From Proteles cristata cristata (Eukaryota; Chordata; Mammalia; Carnivora; Hyaenidae): DNA of 64,000 bases. This document shows positions 25,561-39,695 of the stretch, piece after piece. The position numbers and the translations under genes were made by a program. The stretch covers positions 496,001-560,000 of the forward strand of contig JAESUZ010005532.1 of assembly GCA_017311185.1 (NCBI GenBank), read 5' to 3'. How positions within the stretch are numbered: the first letter of the stretch is position 1; every line of letters starts with the position of its first letter. The notes beneath the pieces are model-generated. The model searched no databases, had not been told where the DNA came from, and saw only the letters and a list, made by a program, of their open reading frames with translations.

Positions 25561-26191
25561 AGTGGAGGGGGTGCCAGTAAATTAAATCGTGAAAGGCGAG
25601 AATGTTGATTCACGCAGAAGCGGGACGTGGAGTGGGATGCGCAGGAAGTGAGGCCGCAGAGCCCTGGACGTGAGGGAGAACACGCTGCGTTCGGGAAGCC
25701 GGACACGATCAGATGTTAGGCGTTACCGCCTTGCGGAGCGAGAAGGCGTGAGGGTCCCTGGAGGCCCGAGGAGGACTCAAGGGGAGTGGTGGCCTTGGCT
25801 TGGATCTGGAAGGTTAGCGAGGGTGTGGCTGTGGCGACGCACAGACGCTGTCGGCCTCGGAGCACCTTGACTTAGCGGTGCGGTAGGGGAGAGCGCCTCC
25901 GCGGCTGGTGGGACACACTGCTGAATGGGGTCCCACTCGCCCGTCAGCGTGTGGCCAGGGCCTGTCGCCGTGGGGTCTGCAGGCGGCCCGTTCCTCGCCA
26001 GACAGTCTAGGGCTGCTTCCCGCAGGTAGAGACTTCCAAGGAACTTGAGTTAGTGTCCGCTGGCTGTCTTGTTGATTTGTTCCCTGTTTTTACTGATCAC
26101 CTTTCCGCAGCCACAGAACCTGGGCCCCTCCGCATTTACTGGTTCAATAGACCTGCTCCTGAGCCCAGAGGCAGCTTCTAGATAATAATAA

Positions 26192-26710
<519 letters not shown>

Positions 26711-28136
26711 CACACAGGCTTTAACTTGCCGGACGGCCAAGATGGGCTTTCTCGTTGGTAATGAGTCAGTGGATTCCCCAGAGCCAGGTCATCGAGCGGG
26801 GCGGGCGGGCCGCCACGGCTCGTGGGGAGAGTGCCCAGGAAAGGAAATCCTTCTGGAAGGCTAAAGGCAGACGCTTTTTTGTTGTTGTTGTTGTTTAATC
26901 TGAGGGGCTGAAGAGGAAGACAGGCTGGGAAACCCGGAGGCCGGGGTCAGGGACACGTGGGCCTCCCGCTGCAGCGTCCTTCCCACAGGGACCCCGCGGA
27001 TGGAGCCAGAGCCCCGGAGAGCATGGGACACCCCGCCCTCCTCCGCCTGTCCCCCCAGCTGTGTGGACAGCAGGGCTGATTATCGGATTTGTGAATTTTA
27101 GAGTGTGTTTTTGCATTTGGCCTTTCCTTCTACTTAACCTTGGGGGAAAAGGTTCCCCAGAATTCTAGTATTAAAACAGAACACAGGAAAATTTATGATT
27201 GTGCGTGTCACTCTTCAATGGAGGGGGCACCCCCGTTCTTTATGGTTTCATCTGTGAATGCTGGGAAGGCTTTTTCACTAGATTCTGAGGACGTTGTGTA
27301 TTTTTAAATCAATGGTTAAATTTTTTTTTTAAACAGCGAGAATACATATTTTTTCCACATGTGTGACCTGACTTTTCTCCCAAATGTAGAATATGCCAAA
27401 AGTGATGCCATGGGGGGATTTTGAAGTAAAGAATGAAAAAAAAGCCAGATTAAAAAAATTACTATGCTCCTTATTTACAATCTGACGTACCGGCTGCAAG
27501 ATGTGGATGTGTTACATACAGGCTTCAACGACGTGCGGTGGGCTCGTGGGAGAGAAGGGTTCGACCCGGGAGCAGGAGGCAGGTGGCTGTGAGGCGGGCT
27601 CAGCAGTCAGGGAGCACGGACCTCGGGGAGTCCAACCCCGAGGCCTCCGGCCTGCACGTTAACATAGGGCTGGTGACACATCCATTTCGAGACAGTTCAC
27701 TCAAGGAAAAATACAAGCAGTCACACTTCCTGTCGAGCCCCGTCCACTGTACCGTTGGTTTCCTTTCCTCTGTTCTTCATTTTCTTTCTTGCGCTGCCTG
27801 AGAAAACGAGAAACTGCCGAACAGTGAATATTCATAGCAACCGGGCTTCGCTGGTTTTGGTGTATTTGTTTTCCTTCCTTTCCTGATGAGGGCGACCATC
27901 AGTGGGAGTTTTGTAGGAGGTGGGTATGTTCCATACCTGTGGCACTCGAGCCAAGGTTCTAGAACTGCAAAGGAGGAGAGGACTCCGGAAGCCAGTTCTG
28001 AAAATAGGTGTCCGTTCCTCCAGTCCCTCCAGAGCAGACGGTGTGCAGTGGAGAACACGGCTTCCACACTCACGCCGTTTGGGGCTGTGGCCTGCCGCGT
28101 TGCGGGGGTCTGACATTGGCAAGCTACATAGCCAGG

Positions 28137-28290
28137 GGAGGCTCAGTTTCCCAGTCTGCAAAATGGACAGCTGTGGCGAGCAAATGAGATTCTGGAATGC
28201 CTCACGTGATGCTGACTTGATGGGCAGGTGTTACAGTTACTAATGATTTAGTGACTCAATAAAATAATGATAATCGCAGCGATAGTTCCT
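28137..28290 (+). mobile_element. MIR fragment, sense
   Basis: ggctcagtttcccagtctgcaaaatgg then a gaatgcc/gttacagttact 3' half. A second MIR in the opposite orientation follows at once. Confidence 0.65.
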
Positions 28291-28299
28291 TTTACAAAC

Positions 28300-28395
28300 G
28301 ATACAGGCTCAGAGAGCTTGAGAGACTTCCCGGGAGCCAGATTTAATTAGTGACAGAGCAGGACTCAGTGCCTGAACCCCTGGACCATCTATTTC
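28300..28395 (-). mobile_element. MIR fragment, antisense
   Basis: acaggctcagagagcttgagagac and tagtgacagagcaggactcagtgcctgaacc are the reversed MIR core. Confidence 0.65.
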
Positions 28396-28472
28396 CATGA
28401 GGATGTGTACCCTGGGTCCCGGGTAATGCAATTAGACCCAAGGCGGGAGGGGAAACGTTTGGACAAGATTTT

Positions 28473-28696
28473 TTTGGAAAAAAAAATTTTTTTAATGTTT
28501 ATTATTGAGAGACAAAGAGAGACAGAGCAGGAGTGGGGAAGGGGCAGAGAGAGGGAGAGGGAGACACAGAATCTGAAGCAGGCTCCAGGCTCTGAGCTGT
28601 CAGCACAGAGCCTGACGCGGGGCTTGAACCTACGAACTGTGAGATCATGACCTGAGCCGAAGTCGGATCCTTAACCGACTGAGCCCCCAGGCACCC
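28473..28696 (-). mobile_element. CAN-SINE, antisense
   Basis: A poly-T lead, GA-rich box, and antisense head ending gagcccccaggcacccc. Partial gacaag repeats flank it. Confidence 0.9.
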
Positions 28697-29325
28697 CAGA
28701 CAAGGTTTGATTCTAGGTTTTAACAGATCCAGATTTAACACCAGTGATGGGAACTAAGTCTGCGTGTTCCCCATGGCCCCGAAATCTTTAGAGTGGACGC
28801 CTGCTGTGTAGATGGAGCCGTGTGAATTTTGGATCCCGTACTCAGCTAGGAAGCAAACCTTCACAGACATGTTGCGTAGGGCACATTGATGCATGTGCCC
28901 TTAAGGAAGTCATTCACCTGTCTTTCAGAAAGGGGATAGGAGGAGACAGGCAGATACCCAGTGAGGTAGGTGGTAGAATAAGGCGTCCAGATTACCGTGG
29001 GCCCCTGTCAGGGCTGTGCCTTTCGGCAAACCTAGAATAAGACGTTCCTGTCCCTTAAGGAGAACGCTCCACTGGTCCGGGCTGCGCATCAGAGGAGGGA
29101 GTTTCTGTTTCTCACTGAGTTGTGCCATTGACACTTGGTAAACTTTGCTGAAGTACCGAGCGGATGCGTGTTCCTGTACGTGGGGGTGCCGTGCCACGTG
29201 CAGTGGGCCCCGCGTGGCTGATGCGTGTGCATCTGCAGAGCCAGCCCCCCGAGCCTCGGCGCCACCCGCGTGTCGTCCGCACTTCCGCGTGCCCTGCCCC
29301 CTCTAACCCCTCTCTCTCATGTTGA

Positions 29326-29777
<452 letters not shown>

Positions 29778-29972
29778 CACCTGATTTTGTTTTTTAACGG
29801 GTCTGGATGTGGACTCTTTTCTATTTATTCTACTTGGAGTTCCCTGGGCTTCTAACTCTGTGGATTGCCATCTTTCTAAGTTTTGGAAAAGCATTTTCAT
29901 CCATGTCTCTTAAAAGTAGAACTTTGTCCCATTCTCTTCTCCCCTCCAGCTCTGTTTAAATACACATCAGGT

Positions 29973-30207
29973 GGGGCGCCCGGGTGGCTTAGTCGGTTAA
30001 GCGTCCGACTTTCGCTCGGGTCGTGATCTCGCGGTTCGTGGGTTCGAGCCCCGCGTCGGGCTCTGTGCTGACTGCCAGCTCAGAGCCTGGAGCCCTGTTT
30101 CAGTCTGTGACTCCCTCTCTCTCTGACCCTCCCCTGCTCACACTGTCTCTCTCTCTCTCTCTCCTAGAAATAAATAAAACATTTAAAAAATAAATAAATA
30201 AATAAAT
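29973..30207 (+). mobile_element. Felid CAN-SINE (young subfamily), sense
   Basis: A full-length element with intact head, CT box and an AAAT-expanded tail. A 15-bp target-site duplication lies at 29958-29972 and 30208-30222. Confidence 0.95.
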
Positions 30208-30634
30208 AAATACACATCAGGTGTTTTAACCGTATTCTGCTATCTTCTCTCTGTATCTTATTACTGTCCCCTTCCCCCACTTCAGTGGTTAATGTTTCTT
30301 GTCTCTTTCCAGCTCACTGTTTCTCTGTTTAGCTGTGTCAGAGCTGCTGTTAAATGTGTCCCCGTTTACTGGGTTCTGAGTGTTGGTTATGGAATCTAAA
30401 ATTTCTAGTTGTTTCTCTTATCGCTCTGGAAATACCACTTTCTGCAGTTCTAAACTTCCCGTGGAAATGTTCGTCATTTATTTCCGTCACAAGCAGGTAA
30501 CGGGCCTGGTTAGACAGGTTTGGGTGGCGGGCGGGCCAGGCTCTACCGTACGGACACATGCTTGTCCGTGTCATTTGGGCTCTGCCTGCGCGCCGGGGCA
30601 TCCGATGATATGGGGGAAACAATTAACTCGATAA

Positions 30635-31110
30635 TTTTTTATAACAGCCTTACTGAAGCATAATTCACATGCGGTGCCGTTCACCCTTTCAGAGCACGGC
30701 GCACCGGCCGTTAGTCTATTCGCCAGGATCTAATTTCTGGACGTTTTCATCTCCCCCAAGAGAAGCACTCTTCTCCCAGCGTGAGCAGCCCCGGCCCCTG
30801 GCCGCCCCTGGCCGCCCCTGCTTTGTTTTCTGTCTGCAGAGATTTGCCCGCGTTCATCCTTTCATGTAAACACGCTCGTACGGCCCACGTCCTTCCGTGA
30901 CTGGCTGCTTTTGTGTCACGTCACCAGGGTTCATCCGTGTCATCAGATGCGGCTCCCCCGCGACTTCCCAGTGCTCTTGTAGCGCATCTGGGAACCCGGG
31001 GCTCGTTCCGAGGTGCTAGAGGTGCACCAATGTCGTCTTCTGGTGGCTTTAGTGTGTCAGGCCTTAAACTTCGCCTGGGATCCACTTTGATTTACTCTTC
31101 CATGTCGTAC
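30635..31110 (-). mobile_element. Ancient L1 fragment (3' region), antisense
   Basis: ttataacagccttactgaagcataattcacatg and later blocks (gttcatccgtgtcatcag, gtgactggctgcttttgtg) follow the order of the reverse strand of old mammalian L1 3' ends. It is strongly diverged and CpG-rich. Confidence 0.6.
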
Positions 31111-33689
31111 TGAGCCGGGGGACCGAGTTCATGCTCTTGTATGCTGGTATCCAGTTGGCCCCCCAGAAATAATTTACCGGGTGCCAGCACGCTTTCCTGC
31201 ATCAGTGAGCATTTTCCTTTGCCTCTGCCACGTGCCGCGAGGGCATCAGCTCCCCGAAATCAGTTTAGTCTACTTCCAGGGCTTGACTTTTCGGACCTCC
31301 CCCCGCCTCCAAAAGTCAGCCTGCAGTCCATGCAAGAGTGCACGTTTCTGTTCATTTCACACTTATTCCGAGACATATTCCCCAGCCTAATTGTGGGCGT
31401 TTGCCTGGGCCCTCGTTCTTCGCCGTGGACTCCAGCTTCTGGGCCCTGGGCCCCCAGGGCCACGGAGCTGCTGCCGGGTCTCTCGGCTGCCTCCCCTGAG
31501 GCGGCAAAGGCAGTCCCCGCTGCCAGCCTGCCTGCCCGGGTTTGCATCTTCCTGTGGATGGCGGCCCTGTCCTTCCCGGCGGTGATAATCGCTCTCTCGT
31601 GCTCTGGGCAGAAGCTGTGTCTGTTTTCTCTTGCCTTCCTGCTGGTCCCCGTCAGGAAGGTGAGTGTGTCGCTCGCTGCCTGCGGTACCTGCTGTGGACA
31701 GAGGGGTGGGGGGTGGGACGCCCTGATGATGCGCCCTCCAACAGTGGCTCTCACAACCTGCACGCGTCCGTTCCACCTTGAGCCTCGCTGCCCCCCCTCC
31801 CCCCGGGAGAGCACACAGGTGACACTGTGATGGCACTGACCGCGAGCACCTCTGTCCGCTGGCCCAGACACACAGTGGCTTCTCTCGTGTCTGAGCCAGG
31901 AGAGAGTGAACAGAGCGTTTGAGTGTTTGAGGGGAGCCCCGCGGTCAGGAACTTCTGCTCTGCCTCCCACGTGGAACTTTAATGAGGTGCGCAGCAGCAT
32001 CACCGCCCGCAACGGCTTTAAAGCCCTTCTGAGTTCCGGTGTTCCGGCAGCCCTTTTGTTACAGGAGAGAGGCCGAGCCTCGGGTGCCGGGGCGGGGCAG
32101 GGCCTGCGAATGTTAGAGCATCCCCTTCGCTTGCCACCTTCCTCGTACCAGGCACCTGGCAATTCGCCGTTTCCCCTCATTCCTCCTTGCGTGGTCCCGA
32201 CACCTTCTCTTCAGGAAGGACGGGAAGAAGGATGAGGAAAGCCAGGAGCCTCCTTCGTGGTTCCGTTTTCTTGACCTGGTCGCGCTCTGGGTGAGCTGGC
32301 TTCATCCCGCACCCCGGGACTCACCTGTTGCTAGTGGAGAGCCCGAAGGGCCCCCCGGACCCTGGGCTTTCCCCTTCCTGCCCGTGCTTCGGGTCCGTCA
32401 TGTCTTCCCTGCACGCTGAATAGCTAGCTGCCTTCCTAATGGCTCGAGAATGTCGCAGGCTTCTCCCGTCTCACTGGGCAGTGCATTGAGCTGACAGTGC
32501 GGCTCACAGGTGGGCCGTGAGACAGAAAACCGTTCAAGATGTCAGACGCCAGAGGGGTGACATAGTCTGACGCCCTGTCCCAGCAGATGCGAGGTGCCGA
32601 TCGGAGGCACCCAGCTGTGTACACGATGACTCTGCTTAGAGCACTTGCTGATAGTCCTTAAAAGGGAAATAAATAATAGCTGGTAAGTTACCTTCATCTG
32701 AAGAGTCTACGTTGATTAATTTCTCCGTTTGATGCCTGTGCTTTACTTCCTGCCACGGATGACCGTGTGGGCCGCTGTTGAATAGAAATGACTCAGACGA
32801 AACTTGTTTGAGTCAGTAAGAGAATTTGCTTTCTTCAAAGCCCGCAGATGCCTGAAGGGGTCAGTGTAGTGTTTTCTCTATCCTATTATTAGATTGGCTG
32901 TCTCGTCAGTACACCTAAAAATTTAAAAATCATAGATTCCCAGTGACTCGGATTCATGAGGGTCCTAAGAATCTTTTCCTTTTTCCTTTGTATCTTCTTT
33001 CTCAAGATCTCAGCTGCTGCAGATAGAATTGGAACAAGCCTCCCCCTTAATGCTTTCTCCTTCCTCAAAGGTAACTTTTATCCTGAGTGTTATCTAGATA
33101 TGCTTTGCAAATACTTTCTTCCTTACGTACGTCCTTACAAATGACGAGCGATTTTTATTTCTTTTGTTTGAAAACATCCGCGTACATGGCTTCAAACTGC
33201 ACGTACCCTGCCCCTCGCATTTCCTACTCCCTGTGTCATGTCTGCTGTGGGGTCGGCGGCCGTGGGGTCTGTCCACCCATCACCGCCCCGGAGCGCGCGT
33301 CCGTGAGCATTCTCATGTGCTCCTTGGTCTCGTGACGCGTGGCTTCCCTGGCATGGGTGTCCACGCGGGCATGGCTGGCTTCCGTATGCACACGCTTCCC
33401 ACCTTACCGGAGCTCGACACGCGGTTTCCTATGATTGCTTGTGCAATTCCGCATCTGCCAGCCACGTACGGGATCCATGGCCTTCCAGAGTTTCTTTACG
33501 AGGATATGCGGGCAGGCGCAGATGCACATTTTAAGGCCCACCCCCCCGGACAAGATGTGGCGTTCCGCCTCTTCCTGGGACACCTGCACAGAGGTCTCTT
33601 CTGGGTTAGGGGACAGAGCCTGTCCGCGCGCTCTTTCACAGTACGTACCGTGTCACTGTGTAAACAGGCCGTCGTTTAAAATAATACTC

Positions 33690-33960
33690 TCCTGTTCATG
33701 GATATTGGGTTGTTTTCAGTCTTTTCATGGGACATTCTGTAGTAGTTAGCCCTGGGTGTGTGTGTGTCACCTCACACTCGCGCCGGTCTGCGGGCTGACC
33801 TCCCAGGGATGCTAACGCCTGCACGAAAGTTGTGGGGACTTGTAACTTTGATACACAGCCACGTCGCCCTCCACAAGGGGTTTGCAGCTCAGTCTCCCAC
33901 CCACCTCGCCCACCACATGTCTGCGAGCGTCGGGGATGCACCCCCATGACGGGGAAGGGT
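33690..33960 (-). mobile_element. Ancient L1-like fragment, antisense
   Basis: tggatattgggttgttttcagtc and the later accctccacaagggg-type block resemble the reversed 3' region of old L1 elements. Heavy divergence limits certainty. Confidence 0.45.
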
Positions 33961-33997
33961 GACGTCTCTGGCTAGTTTAATCTGTGTTTCGCTTCTT

Positions 33998-34215
33998 TTT
34001 TTTTTTTTAATATTTTATTTATTTCTAGGAGAGAGAGAGACAGCGTGAGCAGGGGAGGGTCAGAGAGAGAGAAGGAGTCACAGACCAAAACAGGCTCCAG
34101 GCTCCGAGCTGGCAGTCAGCACAGAGCCCGACACGGGGCTCGAACCCACGAACCGCGAGATCATGACCTAAGCGAAAGTCGGACACTCAACCGACTAAGC
34201 CGCCCAGGCGCCCCA
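33998..34215 (-). mobile_element. Felid CAN-SINE (young subfamily), antisense
   Basis: A perfect target-site duplication of about 20 bp lies at 33978-33997 and 34216-34235. The body is near consensus. Confidence 0.95.
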
Positions 34216-34338
34216 TAATCTGTGTTTCGCTTCTTATACAAAGCATCCTTTGGAGGGTTTGAGAGCCTGTAGTTGTATTAATGTTTCCATGAACTGTGTG
34301 TCCTTTTTGTAAGTGTCCTTTGCTTAGAAATCTTTTTC

Positions 34339-34548
34339 AAAGGGCACCTGTGTGGCTCAGTTGGTTAAGCGTCTGACTTCGGCTCAGGTCATGATCTCAC
34401 AGTTCATGGGTTCGAGCCCCACTCATGCTCTGTGCTGACAGCTCAGAGCCCAGAGCTGCTTCCAATTCTGTGTCTCCCTTCCTCTCTGCCCCTCCCCCAC
34501 TTGTGCTCTGTCTCTCTCAAAAATAAACACCCGATTAAAAAAAAAAAG
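34339..34548 (+). mobile_element. CAN-SINE, sense
   Basis: Head gggcacctgtgtggctcag, gctctgtgctgacagctcag middle, tctctcaaaaataaa tail and a run of eleven A. It belongs to an older subfamily than the copy at 29973. Confidence 0.92.
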
Positions 34549-34884
34549 ACACCTCTCTTTAAGGGGCCTCCCAGACGACAGAGGCAGAGCCAGGTTTCGT
34601 CGCTGCCCTGGGGCAGCCTGCTCCTTTCGCTGTTGATAGGCTCCTGCAAGAGGCAGGGTGTGAGTACCTGATCCGACGGATGTGCGGTCAGACGGGCAGT
34701 TAACGTGAATGCCATTCCAAAGCCATTTTCAGAGAAGGTTTGTTCGGCTTTTACAGTTGCTTCTGAAATTGGGAATGGTCGATATAGAAGAGCCAGGAGA
34801 GGGACGTGAGCGCAGCACCAGGCAGGTGACATCGTTCGAGCACAGACCCCGGTCATCCTCGAGTTATGACCTCCGCAGTTCATA

Positions 34885-35040
34885 ACTGCACATCCCGGAT
34901 GAGCTACTTAGCTTCTCTGTGCCTCAGTTTTCTCCTCTGTGAAATGAGAGGGAGCATCCTAATGGGACCTGTTCTCTGACTTGTTGTAAAATAATAAGAT
35001 AGAGACATTTAGAAGAGCACCAAGCACATAACAGTGCGAA
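34885..35040 (+). mobile_element. MIR fragment, sense
   Basis: gcttctctgtgcctcagttttctcctctgtgaaatgag then agagcaccaagcacataac: core and 3' half in order. Confidence 0.7.
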
Positions 35041-35889
35041 AATCAAGATGATAGCGGGATGGGTTAGGGGCCAGAGCCGGGGTGTCCACATCGCCGCCTC
35101 TGACCCTCCTGTGCTCAGGACGGCAGAGGTGCCTCCAGATGCCCACGGGACATCCCTGAACCGGCCTCCTGCCCGCAGCCATCCGTGTTGTTTCCGTCCA
35201 CCCAGGACGGGCCCCGGGGCAAGGGTTGGTGGGGGGGGTGGGGTATAGACCCATGTTGTCTCGGGGGCTCCATGACGTTTAAACCATTGTGCCAGCCCCG
35301 CACGGCTGCTAGGATGTGGCTCGTTTCTCCCCTGCCCTCCGCGGTGGGCGTCTCGGCCTCCCGCAGCCCAGCTAGTTAGCAGGCGGCCACGGTCACTTCC
35401 TTCCTGCCACGGGCTCTTCCCGTGTGAAAACCTAGTGCGTCCAGGTTTCCTTGTACCCTTGTTCTTTGATGGGTGAGAAACTGCTGTGATTTTAAAAATC
35501 TATCCGCCTCGTCTTATTTGTCAAGGGGAGAGCGGCGGTCTTTGGTAGGTCTGTCAGCGGTAACCAGAATGGAGACACTTGCGCCTTCTGTCCGTCAGCC
35601 CTGCCAGGCGACCCCCCCACCCCACCCCCCGTACTGGGTCTCTTGAGAAGCCACATAGGGGCTCTGTCGGTTTTTCACCCTAGTACTCTGGTGTTCTGTT
35701 CTGCGTTCTCTTCTCCACGTCTGCTTTCTTTTGGTTTAATTCATTGTGGTTTTGAACTTCTATGTACTTGTTTGAATTATGAACTTCTTAGAGTTCGTAC
35801 CTTATCATTGATTCTTAGCCCTTTTCTCACATATGCGCATCCATTTAAAGTCTCAGTGTCCTTCTTGTCCTGTACATTCTGACGTTTGT

Positions 35890-36440
35890 GTTTTTATTGT
35901 CATTCAGTTCAAAATGTTTTTTTAAGGTCTGTTGTGATTGCTCTTTTGACCAGTGGTTTATTCCGGAATATGTTGCTCGCTTCCCAGGTATTCAGATTTT
36001 TAAAAATCATTTGCTTTTCGTGTGTAGTTTAATCTCACTGTACTCAGAACTTCATATGATTTCATATCATAGGGGTTTGTAGACTTGTAGTCAGTGTTGG
36101 TAAATGCCCCATGTCTGCGCTGAGGGATGTGCATTTTGCAGTTGCTGGGTGCACAGGCCTTCACGGTTGTGTCAGATCACGGTATTAACTGCCCTCTTTA
36201 GATCTAATATTCATTCATTTGTTTCGCCAACTAATCAGAGGGCGAGGTGTGGTAATTTCTCCTTCTTTGATTATGGGTTCATCTCCTTGTCTTTCTGTTG
36301 TCAGTTCTTGCTTACTTTGTTTTGAGGCCATGTTATTGGTTGCATATGGATTGTGTATGCAAAGTATGGAGACACCTTCCTGGTAGTTGGAATCATGGAA
36401 TGTCCCTCTTTACGTCAGTGCTTCTCACCTTAAAGAATGA
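35890..36440 (-). mobile_element. Ancient L1 fragment, ORF2 endonuclease-region type, antisense
   Basis: Blocks such as gaccagtggtttattcc, gttattggttgcatatgg and ggaatgtccctcttta follow the order of the reversed first part of L1 ORF2. The reading frames are destroyed. AT-rich compared with the flanks. Confidence 0.55.
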
Positions 36441-36479
36441 CTCCCTGATTAATCCACAGATGAATTCTCTTCCTTCTTA

Positions 36480-36985
36480 GTGCCTTTTGATGAACAGAAA
36501 TTGTTCATTCTGAAAAATCCTTTACATCAGTCTTTGCTTTTATCATCAGTGCTTTTTGCCTTTTGTCCAAACAAACGAACAAACAAACAAACAAAAAAGA
36601 CTTAGCATTTTCCAAGTCACAAGATAGCACCTGTGTCTTTTCCAGGTGTTTTTTTTGGCTCTGTCTTTGTGGACAGGTCTCTGACTCATACGTACTGGTT
36701 TTGTGTATAGGATGACATGTAGGGGTCAGGATTCATTTTCTCCCATATGGATAGTCTCCTTGTTTTAGTTCCGTCGATGACCTGAATTGCCTCGATTGGA
36801 AATGTGCTGATCATGTGTGCAGGGCCACCTCCTGGCTCGTCTGTTTCATCAGTCTGCTTGCATCTGGCTGTGCCAATGCTGCGTTGTCTTAATGGCTGCC
36901 ACTTTACACAAAGTCTTGAAATCAGCTGGCCTGTGTCTTCTAACTTTGTTCTATTTTTTTTGCAAAAGATTTAAAACTTGGAAAC
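36480..36985 (-). mobile_element. Ancient L1 fragment, ORF2 C-terminal-region type, antisense
   Basis: ttttgatgaacagaaattgttc, ggggtcaggattcattttctcc, cccatatggatagtc and gtcttgaaatcagctggcc are typical of the reversed late ORF2 part of old L1 elements. A CAAA simple repeat lies at 36569-36598. Confidence 0.65.
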
Positions 36986-37665
36986 GATAATTTTCTGTGA
37001 AATCCATCATTGCTGTCATTGTGGCTTTTTACTTCACATTGTCAAGGCCACAATTTCATGACTGACATAGATTGTTTCCCCCAAAAGAAAGAACTGCTGC
37101 CACAAGAGGAACCACCCTTCTGTATCTGGGCGATAGCATGTTAGAGTGACCAGGGGTGAGCAAAGGGACTGAGATCTGGACTATATTCCTGGAAGGGCTT
37201 TAACCCTTCAGGATGTTTGAGGTCAGGAAACTCCTTCCCACTTATCTCTGAAGCAGAAGTCATAGTGATCAGAATTATCACAGAGGCAGGATGAAAAGGT
37301 GACACAAAGGCACACTTAGAACTCTGATCGACTGTGGCATGTAAGTGGTTTGTTAGTGTCACCCCGCAGGGCTCCTGTGGTGTAAAACAGGTCCTGCGTC
37401 CTTGTTGATATAAACTGTTGTGTGTCCCAAACGTAGGATCCAGGCTTTCGGTATTTTGAAGTGTGGCTTTACTGGCAGGGCTGACCATCTCTGAAGTGTC
37501 ACCCACGGCGGCGGTCAGGTGTGGAGAGCGGGAGGGCCATGTGAGGCTTGCACTTGACCTCCCCCCCCGCCCCCCCCGCCACTTCTTCAAGAATTGTGGC
37601 CAAGTTTGTTTCTCTTCCTCCGGTATGCAGCTACCATTACCAGCGGCTCGTGCCAGAATTCACGG

Positions 37666-37668
<3 letters not shown>

Positions 37669-37698
<30 letters not shown>
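37669..37698. repeat. GT microsatellite
   Basis: About 15 uninterrupted GT units followed by gcgcgcgg. Confidence 0.97.
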
Positions 37699-37699
<1 letters not shown>

Positions 37700-39450
37700 C
37701 GCGCGGGCGTGTACAGATGCTGAAGACACGAGCCACTTTGCAGGGGTCAGTCAGAAGACACCAGCCAGTGTTCCCAGAAATGGAGCGGTCGAGTTTCCTT
37801 AAAAAATGTGCAGAGATTGTGTTTCCGGAGACAAGGGCTTGAGTTGAAAGCAAACAAAACTACCACAGAACATATAACAATTTGTTTTTTGAAGGATTTG
37901 TAATTCTGGATTTGGACCCAGTTCTCTGGAATGCATATTCAACTTCTCATGGGATGTGGCTCTTTAAAAAGAAATACATCGATACAAAAGGCTGGCAGGG
38001 GCATGGGCGCAGTGCCACAGTGTGGCACCCACCCCACCCCCCCGCCACGGACAGTGCCGCAGCGAAGACAATGGTTGCTTCATGCGTAAAAGGTTCGCCA
38101 GGAGGGAGGTCCCTGCAGGTTGTGTTCTGTCGCGTGAACTGAACCCGTGATGCCACCCGTGGCGCATCCCCTGTGGACGGCTGTCGTCCCTGCTCCAGCA
38201 GAACGTGGCTGGACTCTCACTGCTCCCCATGGTGGCCTTGTCTCCTGCATGTTGCGGGCCGGGACACAGGCCCGAGTCTGCGTCGCGCAGCCCTGTGTGG
38301 AGGAGGCGGTAGGGTCGGGATTGAGACCCCCTTTCTGTCTGACGCCAGGCCCGGGAGGTGCCGCCGTCTCGGACTCTCTCCCTGGAGCAAAGACAGTTTG
38401 CCTTGTCAGCTAAAGATCTGATGAAGCCGCAGGGGAGGGATGTGGGGACAGATGCCCGGCCCAGCCCAGGAGCAGAGCCAGCACGGACCGAGACCCGGGT
38501 GTCCAGAGGGCCGGGGCCACTGCATGTCACTCCAGCCACACATTCACACCTCAGAATCGACAGGGAAAACACGTGTCAGCAAGTTCTCTGGGCTTTTCTT
38601 TCCTTTTCCTTTTTCCTGTTTTAGTTTCAAAGGTGTACCTCGCTTAGTAGTTTTTTCATAACGCACCTGCCCTGGGCCCTGGCGCTCACCTCTGCGCCAG
38701 TGCCGGCCGCGGAGCCTGGGCATGCGTGCTGGGCTGGCACTGCCGAGCTCCTACCAGGGTACCTGGAGTTTGGCCTCCCGGTTCTGCCCCAAAGGTGCTT
38801 GGGTGAAGAACAGAAGACGTTTTGAAGGAGGTGTCGCCTACCTTGTCTCTTACCGGAGGCGCGGTCCACAGCGCCGGAGCCCCGTCTGAACTGCGCACTG
38901 CACATGACCAGCTCAGAACCACGGCCAGGTCACAGCCGGAGCTCAGTGCTCATGCAGGGGACGGCGGGGACCGCAGGGGCGCTGTGAGCACCGGCGGGGC
39001 CCAGGATCTCCGCCGCGGGGCCCCACACCTGACCGTCGGGGGCAGGATCCCCGCTGATCCCTCGGCATCACCGTCATGACCGGAGCCACCGTGTGCCCGG
39101 TGCTGGCCGAGGCGCTCTGCATAGATGGTCTCATCTCCTCTTACTTACAGTCGCATACAGGGCGGGGCAGGGGTCCCGACCCTCCTGCCTTTGCTGCTGA
39201 GGAAATGGAGGCTCATTGCACTTGGCACTTTGAACTAGAGCCAAAGGGGAGACGGGGAGAGGGGCCGCTCAGCGTTTCGCTGAGAAGACAGGAGCGCCCT
39301 CTGACTCCCGCCACCAGACATGCGGCCTCGCCGTGTCCTCCCGCCTTCTCCAGATCCACCCCCCTGCCGCCTCTTCTGCTCACCTCCCGCCCCGCAGCCC
39401 CTCCAGTCACCCCCCTGCCCCCAGCAGAGGGGCTTTCTCCCTCCTCCCCC

Positions 39451-39695
39451 CTGCTTCTGGGGGCCGCACCCTCCAGCCTCGCCCCCGCTTCCCTGGCCAT
39501 CTCCCCCACCCCCCCCGCCTTCCCCCGCCCCTGCTTCTGGGAGCCGCACCCTCCAGCCTCGCCCCCGCTTCCCCTCCAGGAGCTTCCCCGCCCTGCTTCC
39601 CGGCCTCGCCTTCCTGGCCATCTCCCCCCCCCTGCCCCCCGCCCTGCTTCTGGGGCCGCACCCTCCGGCCTCGCCCCACTTCCCTGGCCAGTCCA
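39451..39695. repeat. Degenerate C-rich tandem repeat
   Basis: The block ctgcttctggg(g/a)gccgcaccctcc(a/g)gcctcgccc starts at 39451, 39531 and 39644, with a partial copy at 39593. Unit lengths vary (about 80, 62 and 51 bp). The C-rich strand bias removes stop codons and creates long false ORFs on both strands. Confidence 0.85.

Noticed and set aside
31260..32180. Minus-strand ORF of 306 codons
   Set aside because: It lies across decayed L1 and GC-rich intron, with no recognisable domain. Overlapping ORFs on the other strand show that this is compositional.
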